Origin: Lentinula raphanica
Lineage: Eukaryota; Basidiomycota; Agaricomycetes; Agaricales; Omphalotaceae
Length of the DNA stretch: 64,000 bases
Direction: 5' to 3'
Assembly: GCA_027919835.1 (NCBI GenBank)
Contig: JANVFP010000008.1
Span: 992,001 to 1,056,000 of the forward strand
A program made the position numbers and the translations under genes. Below are positions 1-12,149 of the stretch, in pieces. A model generated the notes under the pieces. The model saw only the letters and a program-made list of their open reading frames with translations, was not told the DNA's origin and did no database searches. The first letter of the stretch is position 1, and every line of letters begins with the position of its first letter.

Positions 1-342
1 CTGTGGGAAAAAAACTTTTGAATTTCTTTCACGGTTTCAACATTCAGCTTTGAAGGCAAAGTGGTCAACGTACTATGTATGTGAAGTTATCAGGCCAATC
101 ATGAAGAAAAGAAGCGGTATAGCATGATAGACAAAATGAAGATGTATGGTGACCTCGCCTACTTCCTCCGAAGTTCGAACCTATCAGTAGTAAAGGCCAG
201 CGGGAACATGCTCATCCTGAGTACATGTCTGGATTGATTCAAAAGCCTATCCTCGAATGTTTTGTCTTGTTCTCTTTCTAGCAGTCATAAGTATCGCTCT
301 CCTTGTCTCCTCGTCTCTCTACCTCAATCAGCATGGCCTGCT

Positions 343-1367
343 TTATATTATTGATTGATTAGTGGCTTGTTTCAATCTGAACAATTCTAATGTCACATAA
401 GTACTTACTTTTATCCAATCAGCACGGATAACTGCATCAAGCATATCTTCATCTCTGCTAGGTATTTGTTCATCCCATAATTCCAACCGAGCATCAATAG
501 CTCCATGCCCAAAATCATATTCGACATCTCCTCCAAGACAGTGCACTTGCAAACAATCCCTGAAATTTTTCATGATGAATTCCATGTTGGATCCCTTTGA
601 GACACAACACATATCAAGGAAATGACTGGACTCAGAAGAGAGCCCAGGAAATTTGATAAAAGTGGGGATCTGGAATGATGCATCAGGAATGCTAAGTGAT
701 TCAAAGATATTGAACAAACCATGTTGACCACATCTATACCAAACAGGTTGTTTAAGAAAGCATCTACCAGCACAGATGGGAGTGCCACTATCTTTCCATC
801 TATACTGATATACTCAATGCCAACATCGACCTTTGGTGTGGTGGGTGTCTCTTTCCACTCAATAATTGCTAGGGCCTCCGTTTGAGGCAGACCTCTTTCA
901 AGCCGGGTGTCGCCCATTTCAACAAACTCTTGGATGGTATATATTGGACCACCAGTGCAGTAATTATCCCAGGGTCTAGGGTCGTTCACTGTGTAATTTC
1001 CAATTGCCCATTCCGCTTTGCTGTCCCAATATACCGGACTGGGGTCGACTGCCAGAGTTTCATGGAGAAGTATTCCAAAAGTAGCGATTTTGCAAGGATA
1101 GACATCTGGAGGGTTGCCGAGTTCTCCTCGTGTTATGATGGACAACCAGCGAGCGACATCAGAGATACTGAGTCCAAAGAAAGCTGTATTAATGCCTGGA
1201 AGGCTTCAGGATCACATTATAATAGACGTTAGCTTCAGCCACACACCCACAAGTAGCGTTGATGGAAACCCTCCGTGGAAGATAAAGGTATCCCAGCCTT
1301 CCTTGATTGCTTTCTTCGACAGAATGTGTTCGCCCTTGTGGTCGTATATGATCTGTGTGTTGTTCAT
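343..1367 (-). CDS. Unknown intron-containing gene, tandem copy 1
   Basis: I do not recognise this protein. The likely start is the ATG at 1365-1367 (MNNTQIIYDHKGEH). Later coding blocks are a middle block of about 135 residues that includes RGELGNPPDVYPC, and a C-terminal block ending near 343 that includes FPGLSSESSHFLDM. The last two blocks join in phase if an intron is removed around 655-720 (donor GTTTGT, acceptor CAG). A further GTAAGT donor lies near 410, so the annotated 3' end may be readthrough into an intron. The join between the first and second blocks is unclear. The same blocks in the same order recur in the next copy at 1749-2760, which argues that they are coding. A faint look of kinase subdomains VIII-IX in the middle block is not relied on. 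Confidence 0.5.
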
Positions 1368-1748
1368 TTGCGCCACATCTGAAAGGAGATGGTGGTTTTG
1401 ATAAGAGACCAAGTTGACTGTGGGAAAGAACTGTTGAATTTGAAGGCAAAGTGGTCAACGTACTACGTATGTGAAGTTATCAGGCCAATCATGCAGAGAA
1501 GAAGCGGTATAGCATGATAGACAAAATGAAAATGTATAACCTCGCCTACTTCCTCCGGAGCTCAAACACAATAGTGGTGAGCCAGCGGGAACATGCTCAT
1601 CCCGAGTACATGTCTAAATCGATTCAGAGTCTACTTATCCTCAGATGTTTTATCTTGTTCTCTTTCTAGCAGTTGTAAGTATCGCTCTCCTTGTCTCCTT
1701 GTCTCTCTAACTCAATCAGCATGGCCTGCTTTATTTTATCAATTGAAA

Positions 1749-2760
1749 GTTAGCGACTTGTTTCAATCTGAAGAATTCTAATGTCATGGCATAAGTACTT
1801 ACTTTTATCCAATCAGCACGGATAACTGCATCAAGCATATCTTCATCTCTGCTAGGTATTTCTTCATTCCATGATTCCAACCTAGCATCAATAGCTCCAC
1901 GCCCAAAATCATCTACTACATCTCCATTGAGACAGTGCACTTGCAAACAATGTCTGAGATTGTTCATGATAAATCTCATGTTAAATCCCTTTGAGACACT
2001 ACACATATCAAGGAAATGACTGGACTCAGAAGAGAGCCCAGGGAATTTGAGAAAAGTAGGAATCTGGAATGCGCTCAGGAATACTAAGTAATTCAAAGAC
2101 ACTGTGAACAAACCATGTTGACCACATCGATACCAAACATGTTGTTCAAGAAAGCATCTACCAGTACAGATGGAAGCGCCACTACCTCTCCATCTATACT
2201 GAGATGCTCAATGCCAACATCGAGCCCTGGTGTATGGGGTGTTACTTTCCACTCAATCGTTACCAAAACCTTCATTTGAGGCAGACCTCTTTCAAGCCGG
2301 GCTTTGCCTCTTTCAACAAACTGTTGTAGGGTATACTTCGGACCACTGGTGCAGTACACATCCCTGAGTCTAATTTCCTTCACTGTGTAGTTCCCGATTG
2401 TCCATTCCAATTTATTATCCCAGTTCACCGGACTTGGGCCGACTGCCAGAGTTTGGTGTAGAAGTACTCCGAAAGTGGCGATTTCACAAGGGTAGACATC
2501 CGGAGGGTTGCCGAGTTCACCTCGCGTTATGATGGACATCCAGCGACAGACGTCAGAGGTACGAAGTTCAAACAGTTTTGTATTAATGCCTGGAAGGCTT
2601 CAGAATCATGTTGGATACACGCTAGCTTCAGCCACGCACCCACAAGTAGCGTTGCTGGACACCCTGCGCGGAAGATAAAGGTATCCCAGCCTTCCTTGAT
2701 TGCTTTCTCTGACAGGATGTGTTCGCCCTTGGGGTCGTATATGATCTGTATGTTGTTCAT
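1749..2760 (-). CDS. Unknown intron-containing gene, tandem copy 2
   Basis: This is the paralogue of the gene at 343-1367, about 1.4 kb away in the same orientation. The likely start is the ATG at 2758-2760 (MNNIQIIYDPKGEH). The middle block runs about 2110-2539 and the C-terminal block from 2075 down to about 1810. A GTAAGT donor at about 1803 suggests that the reading frame continuing to 1731 is intronic. Most differences from copy 1 are single-base substitutions and amino-acid changes inside open blocks rather than stops, so both copies may be functional. No known domain, signal peptide or membrane segment is evident. The function is unknown. Confidence 0.5.
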
Positions 2761-2869
2761 TTGCGCCACAACTGAGAGGAGATGGTGGTTTGGATAAAAG
2801 GCGTTGAGTCGTTGACTGTGGGAAAGAACTAATTCCCAGTTTCAAAAAATCTAGCCTAAGTTCATGCAT

Positions 2870-3473
2870 ATGTTTCCCATCTATATTCTATACCGTCTCC
2901 CGTGATATTGGAGTCGCCATCGGTGATGTACGAAGAGTGGACTGGTTTTAGGCAATCTGAAGGGAAACACGAAGGGAACCGTTGAGAGAGTGGCTTCAAG
3001 GATAAATCGGGTGGGTGAAAGGAATATCATGTTCCATCGTGTTGCAGATGGAACTTGAAATCGAAAGCCTGACTATTCACTAGTGACTTGTTGACGCAGA
3101 GCCACATAGGATAGTGGTATATATGCATGATACCTTTAGGCTTTTGGGATTGAAGAGGATTAGAGGTCGGACAAACATTAGTTTCCACTGCTTTCCAGCA
3201 CTCAGTCTCTAGTCTGTTTTGAACGAGTTGCCGGTAGTTCAATGGACGTCAGATTGTTGGTTTCTATCTGTTAATATACAGATCTTCGCAACTTTCAAAC
3301 ACTGACCGGTCTTCTACGATCACGGTCCTCTTGGAGTCTTCCGACAATTCGACCACCTTATCCAGGCGATGTGGCCATGGGCAACGTACTTTCCTTCCTT
3401 CCTTCCCTTTCTCTCGCCCGGTCAACTGTCGTTCCAACCGCCAGCGATCTACCCTTTTTGCACTCTCCCGGCT
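2870..3473. other. Intergenic, no convincing gene
   Basis: Only short open frames are present. The stretch 3369-3473 contains a short plus-strand frame (MAMGNVLSFLP...) that runs into the repeat at 3520-3590; I see no domain in it. Confidence 0.4.
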
Positions 3474-4376
3474 CTAGTAGCCTCCCTCCACTCGCAAAAA
3501 GTGGCGAACCTGAACGCCAACCGCACCCTCACCCTCACCCGCACCCTCACCCGCACCCTCACCCGCACCCTCACCCTCATCATAACGCCTCACAAGGGTT
3601 CGAAGCGGCTTCTTCTTCACATCCTCCAAGTTGAGCTGCGGCATCTCCCCGGCGTCATGCAAAAGTATCAACTGGGCACGGATGGCTTTCTGAGGATCAA
3701 ACTGCTCGATCGGAGTATCGACGGCGTTTTGAAGTGCATCTATGTCCAGCAACTGTTTCTGGAGATCATCCTTGAACTCGTATGGCTTTTTCCACTTGTC
3801 ATTGATGAAATTTTCATCAAGGCTGGCCTTCAGAAAAGGATGATATAATCGATCCCAGGTCGTGTATTTCTGAGGAGTGTATTCGCCAAACATTTTGGAT
3901 GTAGAGTCGAAACAGAGACATTTGGGCAATATTGAAGGACAGAGGCAATTCGGGTCCTCGTCAACGTCGAGCTTCAGTGTTGATTTCTGTATGACCCGTC
4001 GAAATGATCCTGAACTCTCGAGCCATCCGAACCGGATCGTCGACTATGGTTTTGTCTCGGATAATCATACTAGATTAGCTTCAAGAGATTTGCGTGGAGC
4101 ATAACTTGAAGCAGTGATCGCCTTCTTGCTTCGCATAACTGATAACATGGCTGCAATATATCTTTCGTCCTTCCGCGTTCCAACCGTTACCGGATATGCA
4201 GATTGAAGTGGGCCAGGATTTTCCAAGAAAAGCCGATAGGAAATGTTCTTGACAATTTTGATTTTGGTTAGTGTACATGCAGTGAGTTTCGAGGGAGGCT
4301 GCGCGCACAGCCAAGAACGCTGGAAGACTTCTAGCCGAAGACTCGAACGTTGAAGAAATTCTAGCGTGTATAGCAT
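3474..4376 (-). CDS. Hypothetical protein, two exons
   Basis: I do not recognise this protein. A possible start is the ATG at 4374-4376 (MLYTLEFLQRSS). The frame runs through RLFLENPGPLQSAYPVTVG to EANL, is interrupted by an intron at 3987-4070 (GTATGA...CATACAG, 84 nt), then resumes as KSTLKLDVDEDPNC and continues through an acidic, charged segment (FINDKWKKPYEFKDDLQKQL). It ends in a Gly-Glu-Ala repeat encoded by the minisatellite at 3520-3590. The clean, phase-preserving intron supports a real gene. It lies tail-side of SLU7 on the same strand, with about 200 bp between them. Start, end and function remain uncertain. Confidence 0.4.
3520..3592. repeat. Minisatellite of CACCCTCACC/CGCACCCTCACC units
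   Basis: About six 6- to 12-bp units. Read on the plus strand they encode an alternating His-Pro tract; read on the minus strand they encode Glu-Gly-Ala-Gly. Both strands are open across it, so its presence alone does not decide which strand is coding. Confidence 0.9.
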
Positions 4377-4582
4377 ATTAGCAAAGATGAGGTTCGGATG
4401 AAAGCCCACACCCAAGTTTGGATTCTGGAGGTTGATCGCTAGCCGTATGAAAATCCAGAAACGTTCGACGTTCGTGGAATGTATGACAAGGTGCAAATGT
4501 TGGGATAAAAAGGATTTTAGCCGCGATGTAAGACCCAAACTCCATCTCATACAACTAGGTGAACATATGAATACAAGGAGCA

Positions 4583-6520
4583 CTAAACGTCATTATCAAC
4601 ATAGTTGGCCATTGGATCCTCTGTGATTCGTCTCCGCATCCGGTATGCCTCTGAACAGACAATGAGCAGAGGTTTCAAACGTTAACGCAACATGGGACAT
4701 ACCGAGTTCTTCTTCTGTAACATCGTGCGATCCACTCGCAGCACCTTTTTGTTTCTTCCCTAATCTATCATCCTCATCGTCACCTCTGGCCCGTTTTCTC
4801 TCTTCTTTCAGTGCCTGTGCCAAACGATCCTTGTCCAACTTGACTTCGCCCTCTCCGACTCGTTTCTTTGAAAAGTTTTGTTCGACTCGCTCGTGAGGAG
4901 TCTCAGTCTTAGACGACGGGGTTTCTAGTGATGGGACTGTGGGCTCTGAAGGAGCGGAGAGCATGTTTTGTGCATTTGAGGCTTCTGTGGCGGCGATACC
5001 AGCTTCCCCAGAGCAGTATGATAAATGGACGCTAGAATGACAGCAGCTATATCCCCATGCACCGGAAGATACATCATACCAGGAGCCCCAGACGGATGTA
5101 TGATTGTTTACGAAGACTGAGGAGCTTGATTAGTTACTTAAATACGTTTTCCACAATAAACACGCACCATCCTCTGGGTATTTCGACTTTGCCTTTGCCC
5201 GTTCGCGACCTTTGATGACCTGACCCGTTCGCGAGTACTCGACGTAATCTTCTGTCTGCCCTTGCCGCAGCTCTCTCGGAGCTGCACGTAAATACTCCTC
5301 CCCACCATATTTCGCCAAGATGCTGCCTTTTGAAGATTCTTTGAGTTCCTGCCGCTTTTCCTTGAATTCTTGGTGAAGGAGTTCCCCTTGCGTAGGATTA
5401 GCGTTGAGATGAACATCGTTTCCCCGTGCGGCGGCCTGCCAGGCGAAGAGTTGTAATTGTTGAACCGCAGGAGCTTCACCACTCATTCTGAAGAAGTTTT
5501 CACCAGCGAATTTAGCCTAGGTCAACGATGGGTATCAGTGGTTTAGGAGTTTCAATGAAATACGTGTACGCACGTCTTCCGGAGGTACATCTTTGTTAGG
5601 AGCGTCACGCATAGAACGTGTTTTTGGATCATAATAAGCACTTGAAGGATCTAGGTTAATGAGATACTTGGCTGTGTCTTCACGGATTCGAAGATTTCGA
5701 ACAGTAATTCGTGTCTTCGCGTCGAGCTTTTGACCCACTGCGTCTGCGGCATCGGCGTACTTGTCCTCATCTGCGTCCTCCTCGTCACTTGAACCGAAAT
5801 CTGCGTCCTCCTTCTTCTCCGTTTTCCCTGCCTTCGCCATCTTCCTGACCGCCGCTAGATCTGTCGTCGTTTGGTTATCGATCTCCTCTTCTCTCAACTT
5901 TTGTCTAGCCGCCTCAACCGCTGCATATTCCGCATATATTCTCTTATGATCAGCGGGATCATACCCGTTCCACCTATCTCTCTTGGCCGCGTAACCAAGC
6001 TCCACATCTTGTATGACCTCGTCAGCTTTGATATCTTTGTTGGTGAATTTGGCACCCTTCTTGCGTGGTCGTTCCAGGCAGTCCTGCTTTTTGTGTGTCA
6101 TCGCTCCACAGTTTTCGCAGGCACCTTTCCGATACTTCTTCGCAGCGGGTCCAGCGGTTGCACCTCTGTCGTACCATGTATCGAGACTGGGAGCGGTGTG
6201 GTCACTGTCTTCCGCACGTCGTTGATGACTGAGAGATGGTGCACCAGTGTCCAAGTACCAAGGCGCTTGCGAGATGTATTCTGCATAGAGAGTTTGTAAA
6301 ACAAGAACAATACGACTAGATTCTGAGGACATACGGGGAATATGAGGATTGATGGGCTTTCCCTCTTCATCCAATGCGGCAGGAGCTGTACCGGCTTTTC
6401 GAGCTGCATCAAGATCCTTCTGGCGCCGGAACTCCTCTCGTGAAAGTTTTCCAACGGCTATGGAAGTTCAGCAATTAGTGGTATATACCGAGAATTGTGC
6501 TCACCAGATGAAGAAGCCAT
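4583..6520 (-). CDS. SLU7: Pre-mRNA-splicing factor Slu7
   Basis: Slu7 acts in the second catalytic step of pre-mRNA splicing, helping 3' splice-site choice in the spliceosome. The start is the ATG at 6518-6520. Exon 1 is only 16 nt (MASSS) and is followed by [11 protein letters not shown], then [24 protein letters not shown] across the next intron. The CCHC zinc knuckle is [14 protein letters not shown] (C-x2-C-x4-H-x4-C), followed by the family-typical [15 protein letters not shown] and the [21 protein letters not shown] segment. After it come [30 protein letters not shown], a Lys/Arg/Glu-rich tail and a last short exon ending at 4583 (TEEELEAYRMRR...). I infer five introns and about 560 residues. 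All hallmark segments are present, so the gene looks intact. Confidence 0.93.
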
Positions 6521-6637
6521 AGTGTTGAGTGATGGTGGGAGTACCTAGTAAAGAGCTTCAGGTCAGCACAGCCACTCACATAATTTTACTCTCAACTACA
6601 GTCTACTGTCTACCGTTCAAACGAGTCGGAGTCCATC

Positions 6638-6687
6638 TAGCCTGGCTAGCCGTCTGTAGTACCCAAAAAAAAGAGTAAACTCGTTTA
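6638..6687. mobile_element. 50-bp micro-insertion, TAGCCTGGCTAGCC family, copy 1
   Basis: The insert starts TAGCCTGGCTAGCCGTCT and is flanked by a perfect 9-bp direct repeat, GAGTCCATC, at 6629-6637 and 6688-6696. It contains GAGTAAACTC, also present in copy 3. It lies about 120 bp upstream of the SLU7 start codon, possibly in its promoter or 5' leader. Confidence 0.75.
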
Positions 6688-6696
6688 GAGTCCATC

Positions 6697-7977
6697 ATTC
6701 AACGAACCGGGGGTCAGCTGTACACTTATCTCAAAAAAGCGCACAAGAATGTAACTCGATGATCCATGGCTCTTTCTTCGAATTCCCGTATACTCCTGCT
6801 CCTCAGACGAAACTGCTCGATTCTTAATCTTTGTCTTTAACTCCACGCAACACAGCAAATCCGAGACAGGCGAACGCGATTGAAATTTCGACTCGCTCAA
6901 GCTATCAGCATTCTCTCTCTGTGTCTACCGTCGGACGCCATTTCATACACCTTGTGGTGATCGATTTCCTCACGCCGACAGAACATGCCTTACCCTATGT
7001 CAAGGAGATTCGAGAAGGCAATGTTGATCCTGACGTACAGTAACACAAGAGCCGCAAAGACGTCTTACATGGAGACATGAAGCTTTCCAATCCATGGCAC
7101 ATCGATACTAATGGTAAATTGCGATCCATCGACCCCTTTGCACCGAGTCGGTCTTGGAATCTGTGCCGCATTCCTCAAGCAATGGGGCTTTGCTGGCACG
7201 CTACACCTCCCCTTCTGCTGTAATGTACGATATCCTTTGGCTCAACCTGTAATGCCGCTGGTATGTCAATGGGTGCGTCTTCGTTCATTACCTTTCGAGG
7301 ATGACGAGAATGTGATAAGGGATCGTACCAGACAGGGTCTTCATATGGATTTCATTGTTTTCGAGCGTAATAAGCCGCTTCCAGAGATTGCTAGCTCATA
7401 GATAAAGCTGGATAGCCTATCATCGAATTGTCCTCTCAGCCTGACTACCGCAGATTCAGTCAAATCTTACACCCCTTCGTCTTCCCATCGTATCGTCAAG
7501 GCTTGAAGGAAATCCTCCTCGATAGCAAAGAACTTTCAGGCTATAATATGATCGTTTTCGTGTCTGCAGATGGTTCTGTGCATCTGTCTCGTTGAGAACG
7601 AGAAGGTGACGCCTACAAATTTACTCATGACGGGAGGTACTCTATATTCTGACTCGCAAAGCAGAAGTGTGTTTAGTACAAGTACCCAGCGAGTGTATTC
7701 GACAATTCATGAATCGTAAGTCGTGCTACTAACAGTACTTCATACCACATTACACGTTATGTACTTCGAAATTCAGCAGCTGTAAATGATAGCGTATTTT
7801 TCCACCTTCGATTCTTTCTGAAGGTCAGATTTGGCGAAATAAAAGAATTTGAGTCCGTTTGAAGTCAGTAATGCCAATAGATGACCAGTCTTGTACAAGA
7901 AATTTGCATGGGGTAGATTGAAACAGGGTTCAAGCGTTCACTGACCAACCATTATAAAATGATTAGATTACTCAAAA
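6697..7977. other. Intergenic, decayed frames only
   Basis: Plus-strand frames around 6831-7400 are short and interrupted. A stretch near 7065-7135 (HGDMKLSN...DTNGKL) is reminiscent of a protein-kinase catalytic loop, but nothing around it supports a kinase. I see no intact gene. Confidence 0.4.
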
Positions 7978-10900
7978 CTAGAAGGATCGTACCATGAAAT
8001 ACATCTTCGTCTTGTGCAGGTTATGCAGAGGTTTGAAACCCTCGACGTAGGCTTGGAAATTTGAGTGACTAGCAACAGTCCCAACGTCCGATGAGGTGTC
8101 ACTCGGGTCGTAATGAATTTTTGCTCGGGCGCATACGATATCCGCATCTGTGTAAAAGGTTTAACGACCAAATTCGCTTCATCAAGAGAATCAATGGACA
8201 TACAGTAAACCGGGGCTGGAATAGAAACTGAACGTGTCTTGTGGAAGCATAAAGTTGGCATGCGAATTCAAGGATAAACAAAATGGAAAGAAAATACATA
8301 CCGATCGTGCATAGATGTGACAAAGGGTATAACACAACGCTTGCAGAGCATCCGGAATGAAGTTGTTGTCCTGATGGTTGAGCATGAGCGACGATGAAAG
8401 AAGTGGTAAAGGTAGTCAACGAAGCGGACACTCACATCATACAACACCGAATAATGCGCAGATCGCGATGTACCCAATAAACCTCCGTGACTTTGGAGAT
8501 AGAAATCATACTCCAGCGGATGGGTGATTCCCCGGTCAACGACAGTTCCTGCAATGCAGTTTCCACTTCTGTCAGCTTCACCGCGAGCTTCGGGGTGTTC
8601 CGGGAAGAACCTAGACAGTCATTTTCTCAATCCCAGCACAAGACCAATATGGAGAACGAACAGACGTACCGATAGTGGTGCCGTTTACCTACGACGATGA
8701 AGGTAATTCGAGGCGCGATCTTCAGTTCTTGGCAGACCTCTGTAGGCAGATGTATAATTCAACGCTTGTCACCATGATACAGAACATTGACACATACTCT
8801 TGAGAATCTTGACCTCTTCACAGCCGACTCTATGAGATTCGAGGAATCAAGCCGAATGTATTGCATACCTTGCTCCATAACTTCCCCGAAATACCCTTCG
8901 GAAACACCATCCCGGAAGAAGAGTAAACGCTTTGGTTTACTAGCCTGCTCAGGCTTCTTCTCAATCCTGATCTGATACTCCATATAACTCTTCAGTATTT
9001 CCTATCCAACAAGCACTAGTTTTGAATAAGAGTGCTACCATGATGCCATAATTACATACCTTGGACATGGTCTCCAGATCAGCGATGATTTCTTGCCGGG
9101 AGGCCTGCACCGAAGTCCTTGGTATATACTTGACTCCTCTGCTGTCGACACTTCCCACCAATGCGCTGTACGATGGAGTATCCAGCCCCGGTGCAGGGTG
9201 TGTCACATCTGCGCCTATGTAGCATTGCCAAATGGTGATCAGCATGCTCATACTCTCACAGGGGAATATTATGGTCTCAACATACCCATGATGATGGTTG
9301 GATTTTGGGGGTCGCTCAATTGCGCTGACACGCCTGCAGCCGGGACAACGTTGACTCCTCCGAGTTTGGAGTTCAGTCTACAGAAATTAAATTCAATGTT
9401 GGACATCAGAGGTTGAGGAAAGTGGACGTACTTCAAGCAAACATTTGCCCAGTATTGCAAATTTGCACGGGTACATTTCTTTGCCAGAAGGCACTGGGTC
9501 ACCACACCCTGCTGTATGAACAAGTCAGGTATATTCCAAAACAAAGATTCAAAGTTTATTACTGCGATATCACCAAAACTATTGACCCTCAATGAGTATT
9601 CACAATGAGTACTAGATTTGGTTACTTACTGCTTCACCGCACGGTAAATATCATTACCACCATCTGGAAGAATGATCAAGAGCATGTCGGGACCTTTGTT
9701 GACTTTGTGTTTTTGGACACACTCGAGGCCAGCCTGACGTAACTCCTAAACGATCATCGATGAGTGTTAGCAATGTAGCATACATGATGACAATGACGAA
9801 CATCTTTGATACGGAGATAGCCCCCCTGACCCGATGCATATTTGACAATTGGATTCTTCTCCTCAACATTCATACCTGAACATAGTGAGTTCATATAGTC
9901 AAATTAGTGCTATTAGTTACTTGCCAACGCTCTGGCATCCCTCGATGAAGGAGCGCACAACTGATACCTCGGTATCTTTCCGGAATCTGTTTTGTGACTC
10001 GAAGACCACCATCACCCACCTACTGATGGACTCAGGCTTGAACAGTTTTTTCTCCGCCCTGTGAAGAGTTTGTCAAATCATAATCTATGAAGCTCAACAT
10101 TGGACTTACATGTTCCATGCACCATCGCGCGGTATCTGTCGGAATACATCAATATAGAGTGAGAACTGGAAGAACCTATGTAGTTACCACTGATGCGTCT
10201 TTGCTTCCTTTACCATACTCAAGTTTTTGGGCGGGAAGTTGGCGAGCCTCAATCAACATAGGAAATGTTTGCGGATTAATGTTCAAGCCAAAGTTTCTGA
10301 CATACTCCGATTGACCATGGGCCAAGGCCTATGAAGACAGCATATTGTATAGCAAAATTTACAGCAAGAATAAAGTCACTTACAGCAAAACCATTTCGTA
10401 TACTAGCCAATCTATCTGCGGGCCTCTTTGTAGAAAATGCCACCATTTCTCTTGTGACATCAGGTGGGATCTGTTTTCGTGCGAGTTGCCCTGGTACAAT
10501 AGAACAACGCTCCATTGGAAGTACAGCACCTCTACCAGTCTGGTAATGGTAATATGAACATGTCAACTTTCGAAAACTATCCTTGTGTCAAAACATACCT
10601 TTGCACATATGATACCTGGATAACGAAGTGCCTGGCCTGAAAGTTGCCGGAAGTAAGATGCAACAGTTGTCGACTTCCCATCACTCATAGTGAAGGTTAT
10701 ATTCTGGGCTCCCTCTCTAGTAAGGGAACTAATTGTGACTATGGATGGCGGGGCACCCCGAGCGGCAGGTTGGACAGAGACGCGGACACTTTTGAGGTAC
10801 CGCTCTAATTCTCGAAATTTCTTATCTGGCATTCCGCGAGCAAAAGACAAAGATGCAGGGTCACGGGTTCCCACCACCTCCAGAGCCACATCTATCAACG

Positions 10901-12149
10901 GACCATCTCTGTGAAACAGCCCGGTGGCAAGATCCATGTTGAACAATAGCCGACCTATTGCAGGACGCAAAGACTGGAAGAAGCCTCTTCGCAACTGGAA
11001 ACCCAACCCGACGTTTTGGATTTCACTTTCGGTGAAGAACGAGCGTGAGTTGAAGGGATACATCTGCATTGGGAGCATTCGGATAACGATGTTGAGTGCC
11101 TACCCGTGATGTATTACTCCTTGTACGGATGAGCATTCATGTGAACTTTTAAAGAACATACCGTCAATGTTGTCTGAACAGCTTCACTCATACCTTGTTT
11201 CCCTTCAACAAATAGGTCTAAGACTCTGAGAAAGAACGTTACATCAACAACAACACTTCCGAGTCGAAGGGAAAACAAGAACACGCACTCTGGGTTTACT
11301 TCTGCAACCTTTGTGATCCTAATCTTGTATACACGCGGAGGCCTGTTAGTTGGCTGAGCATTACCATTGAGGGTAATGTTATACTACAGATAAACAGATC
11401 AACTTTGAGCATAATCAAGGGTAATTGCATCTGGTACTCACATCCCTAGCATTTGTCCCTCCAAAATCAATGATGTGTGGCATGAATAGGTTTTTCTTCC
11501 CGTCATATGCGCCTGCCGGATGGAATTCTGGTTGTAATTGAAGTTGTTTCACCAATAGCATTGTTAGTCGAGGTGGGAGGGTTTTCTCGGACGTGATCGC
11601 TAGTCAAAAACATCAGCATAAAGTTTGGAATAAGATGGGAACAAGACACACCAACTATGTACATTCAAGAACGGTCACACCATGTCATTCATATCAAGTA
11701 AATCAGGTTTTCAAGCTGAATATCTACATACCATCGTAATGATAGATGATGTTTTGAGGTATCATTGCCTCACAGGCATTTGTGAAGACATTGATTTTTT
11801 TTCCTGCTGTACCGAAGGCAGAGCGCCGGACGCCAATAGTCTTCACATGTGCTTTATAAAGAGTGGTGAAGATGGCACAAATCTGATCAAGAAATTCTAA
11901 GTACAAAAACACAAGAAAAATACCTGCTGGGAGCCCAGAGGGCTGGCCGCCTGCACCAGCCATCTGGGTTCCTCCCCGTCCTACGAGTTGAGGGGGGCCT
12001 GCACGAGGACCACCACCACCACGTCCTCCTCCTCCTCCTCCTCCTCCTCCTCCTCCTCCACGTCCTCCACCACCACCACCCCCACCACCACGTCCTCCTC
12101 TTCCTCGTGCAGGTCCTCCTGACTGACTAGAGCTAGAACGCGGGGGCAT
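7978..12149 (-). CDS. Argonaute protein (RNA silencing), DEDD catalytic tetrad
   Basis: Argonaute binds small RNAs and silences or cleaves complementary RNA in the RNAi pathway. The ATG at 12147-12149 opens an Arg/Gly-rich N-terminus, largely poly-Gly encoded by CCT/CCA triplets. Then follow the N and L1 regions, PAZ (PDKKFRELERYLKSVRV, QPAARGAPPSIVTISSL, LSGQALRYPGIICAK), MID (QSEYVRNFGLNINPQ, and FQGG-like YASGQGGYLRIKD) and PIWI. In PIWI the residues expected for slicing are visible: Asp in GADVTHPAPG, the Glu finger in SRQEIIADL, Asp in FFRDGVSEGYF, and Asp in PVYYADIV near the C-terminus. That is a DEDD tetrad, as in other fungal Argonautes. Many short introns split the gene; the last exon ends at a TAG at 7978-7980, or a few codons later if another 3' intron is used. 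It appears intact. Confidence 0.93.
12000..12125. repeat. CCT/CCA/CGT triplet tract (poly-Gly/Arg-Gly coding)
   Basis: A run of CCT, CCA and CGT triplets encodes the Gly-rich start of Argonaute on the minus strand. Such RGG-type tails are common on Argonautes and are length-variable. Confidence 0.9.

Larger units (their letters stand above)
1..2830. repeat. Direct tandem duplication, unit about 1.4 kb
   Basis: The unit starts with CTGTGGGAAA at position 1, at about 1418 and again at about 2816. It carries one complete gene copy plus its flank (GGCAAAGTGGTCAACG at 55 and at 1444). The two units align along their whole length with scattered substitutions and a few small indels, so this is an old tandem gene duplication and not an assembly repeat. 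Confidence 0.85.

Noticed and set aside
2093..2580. Protein kinase domain in the tandem unknown genes
   Set aside because: Only a loose resemblance to subdomains VIII-IX; no glycine loop, VAIK, HRD or DFG motif is found.
6831..7640. Kinase pseudogene upstream of SLU7
   Set aside because: One HGDMKLSN-like stretch is not enough, and the neighbouring frames show no further kinase motifs.
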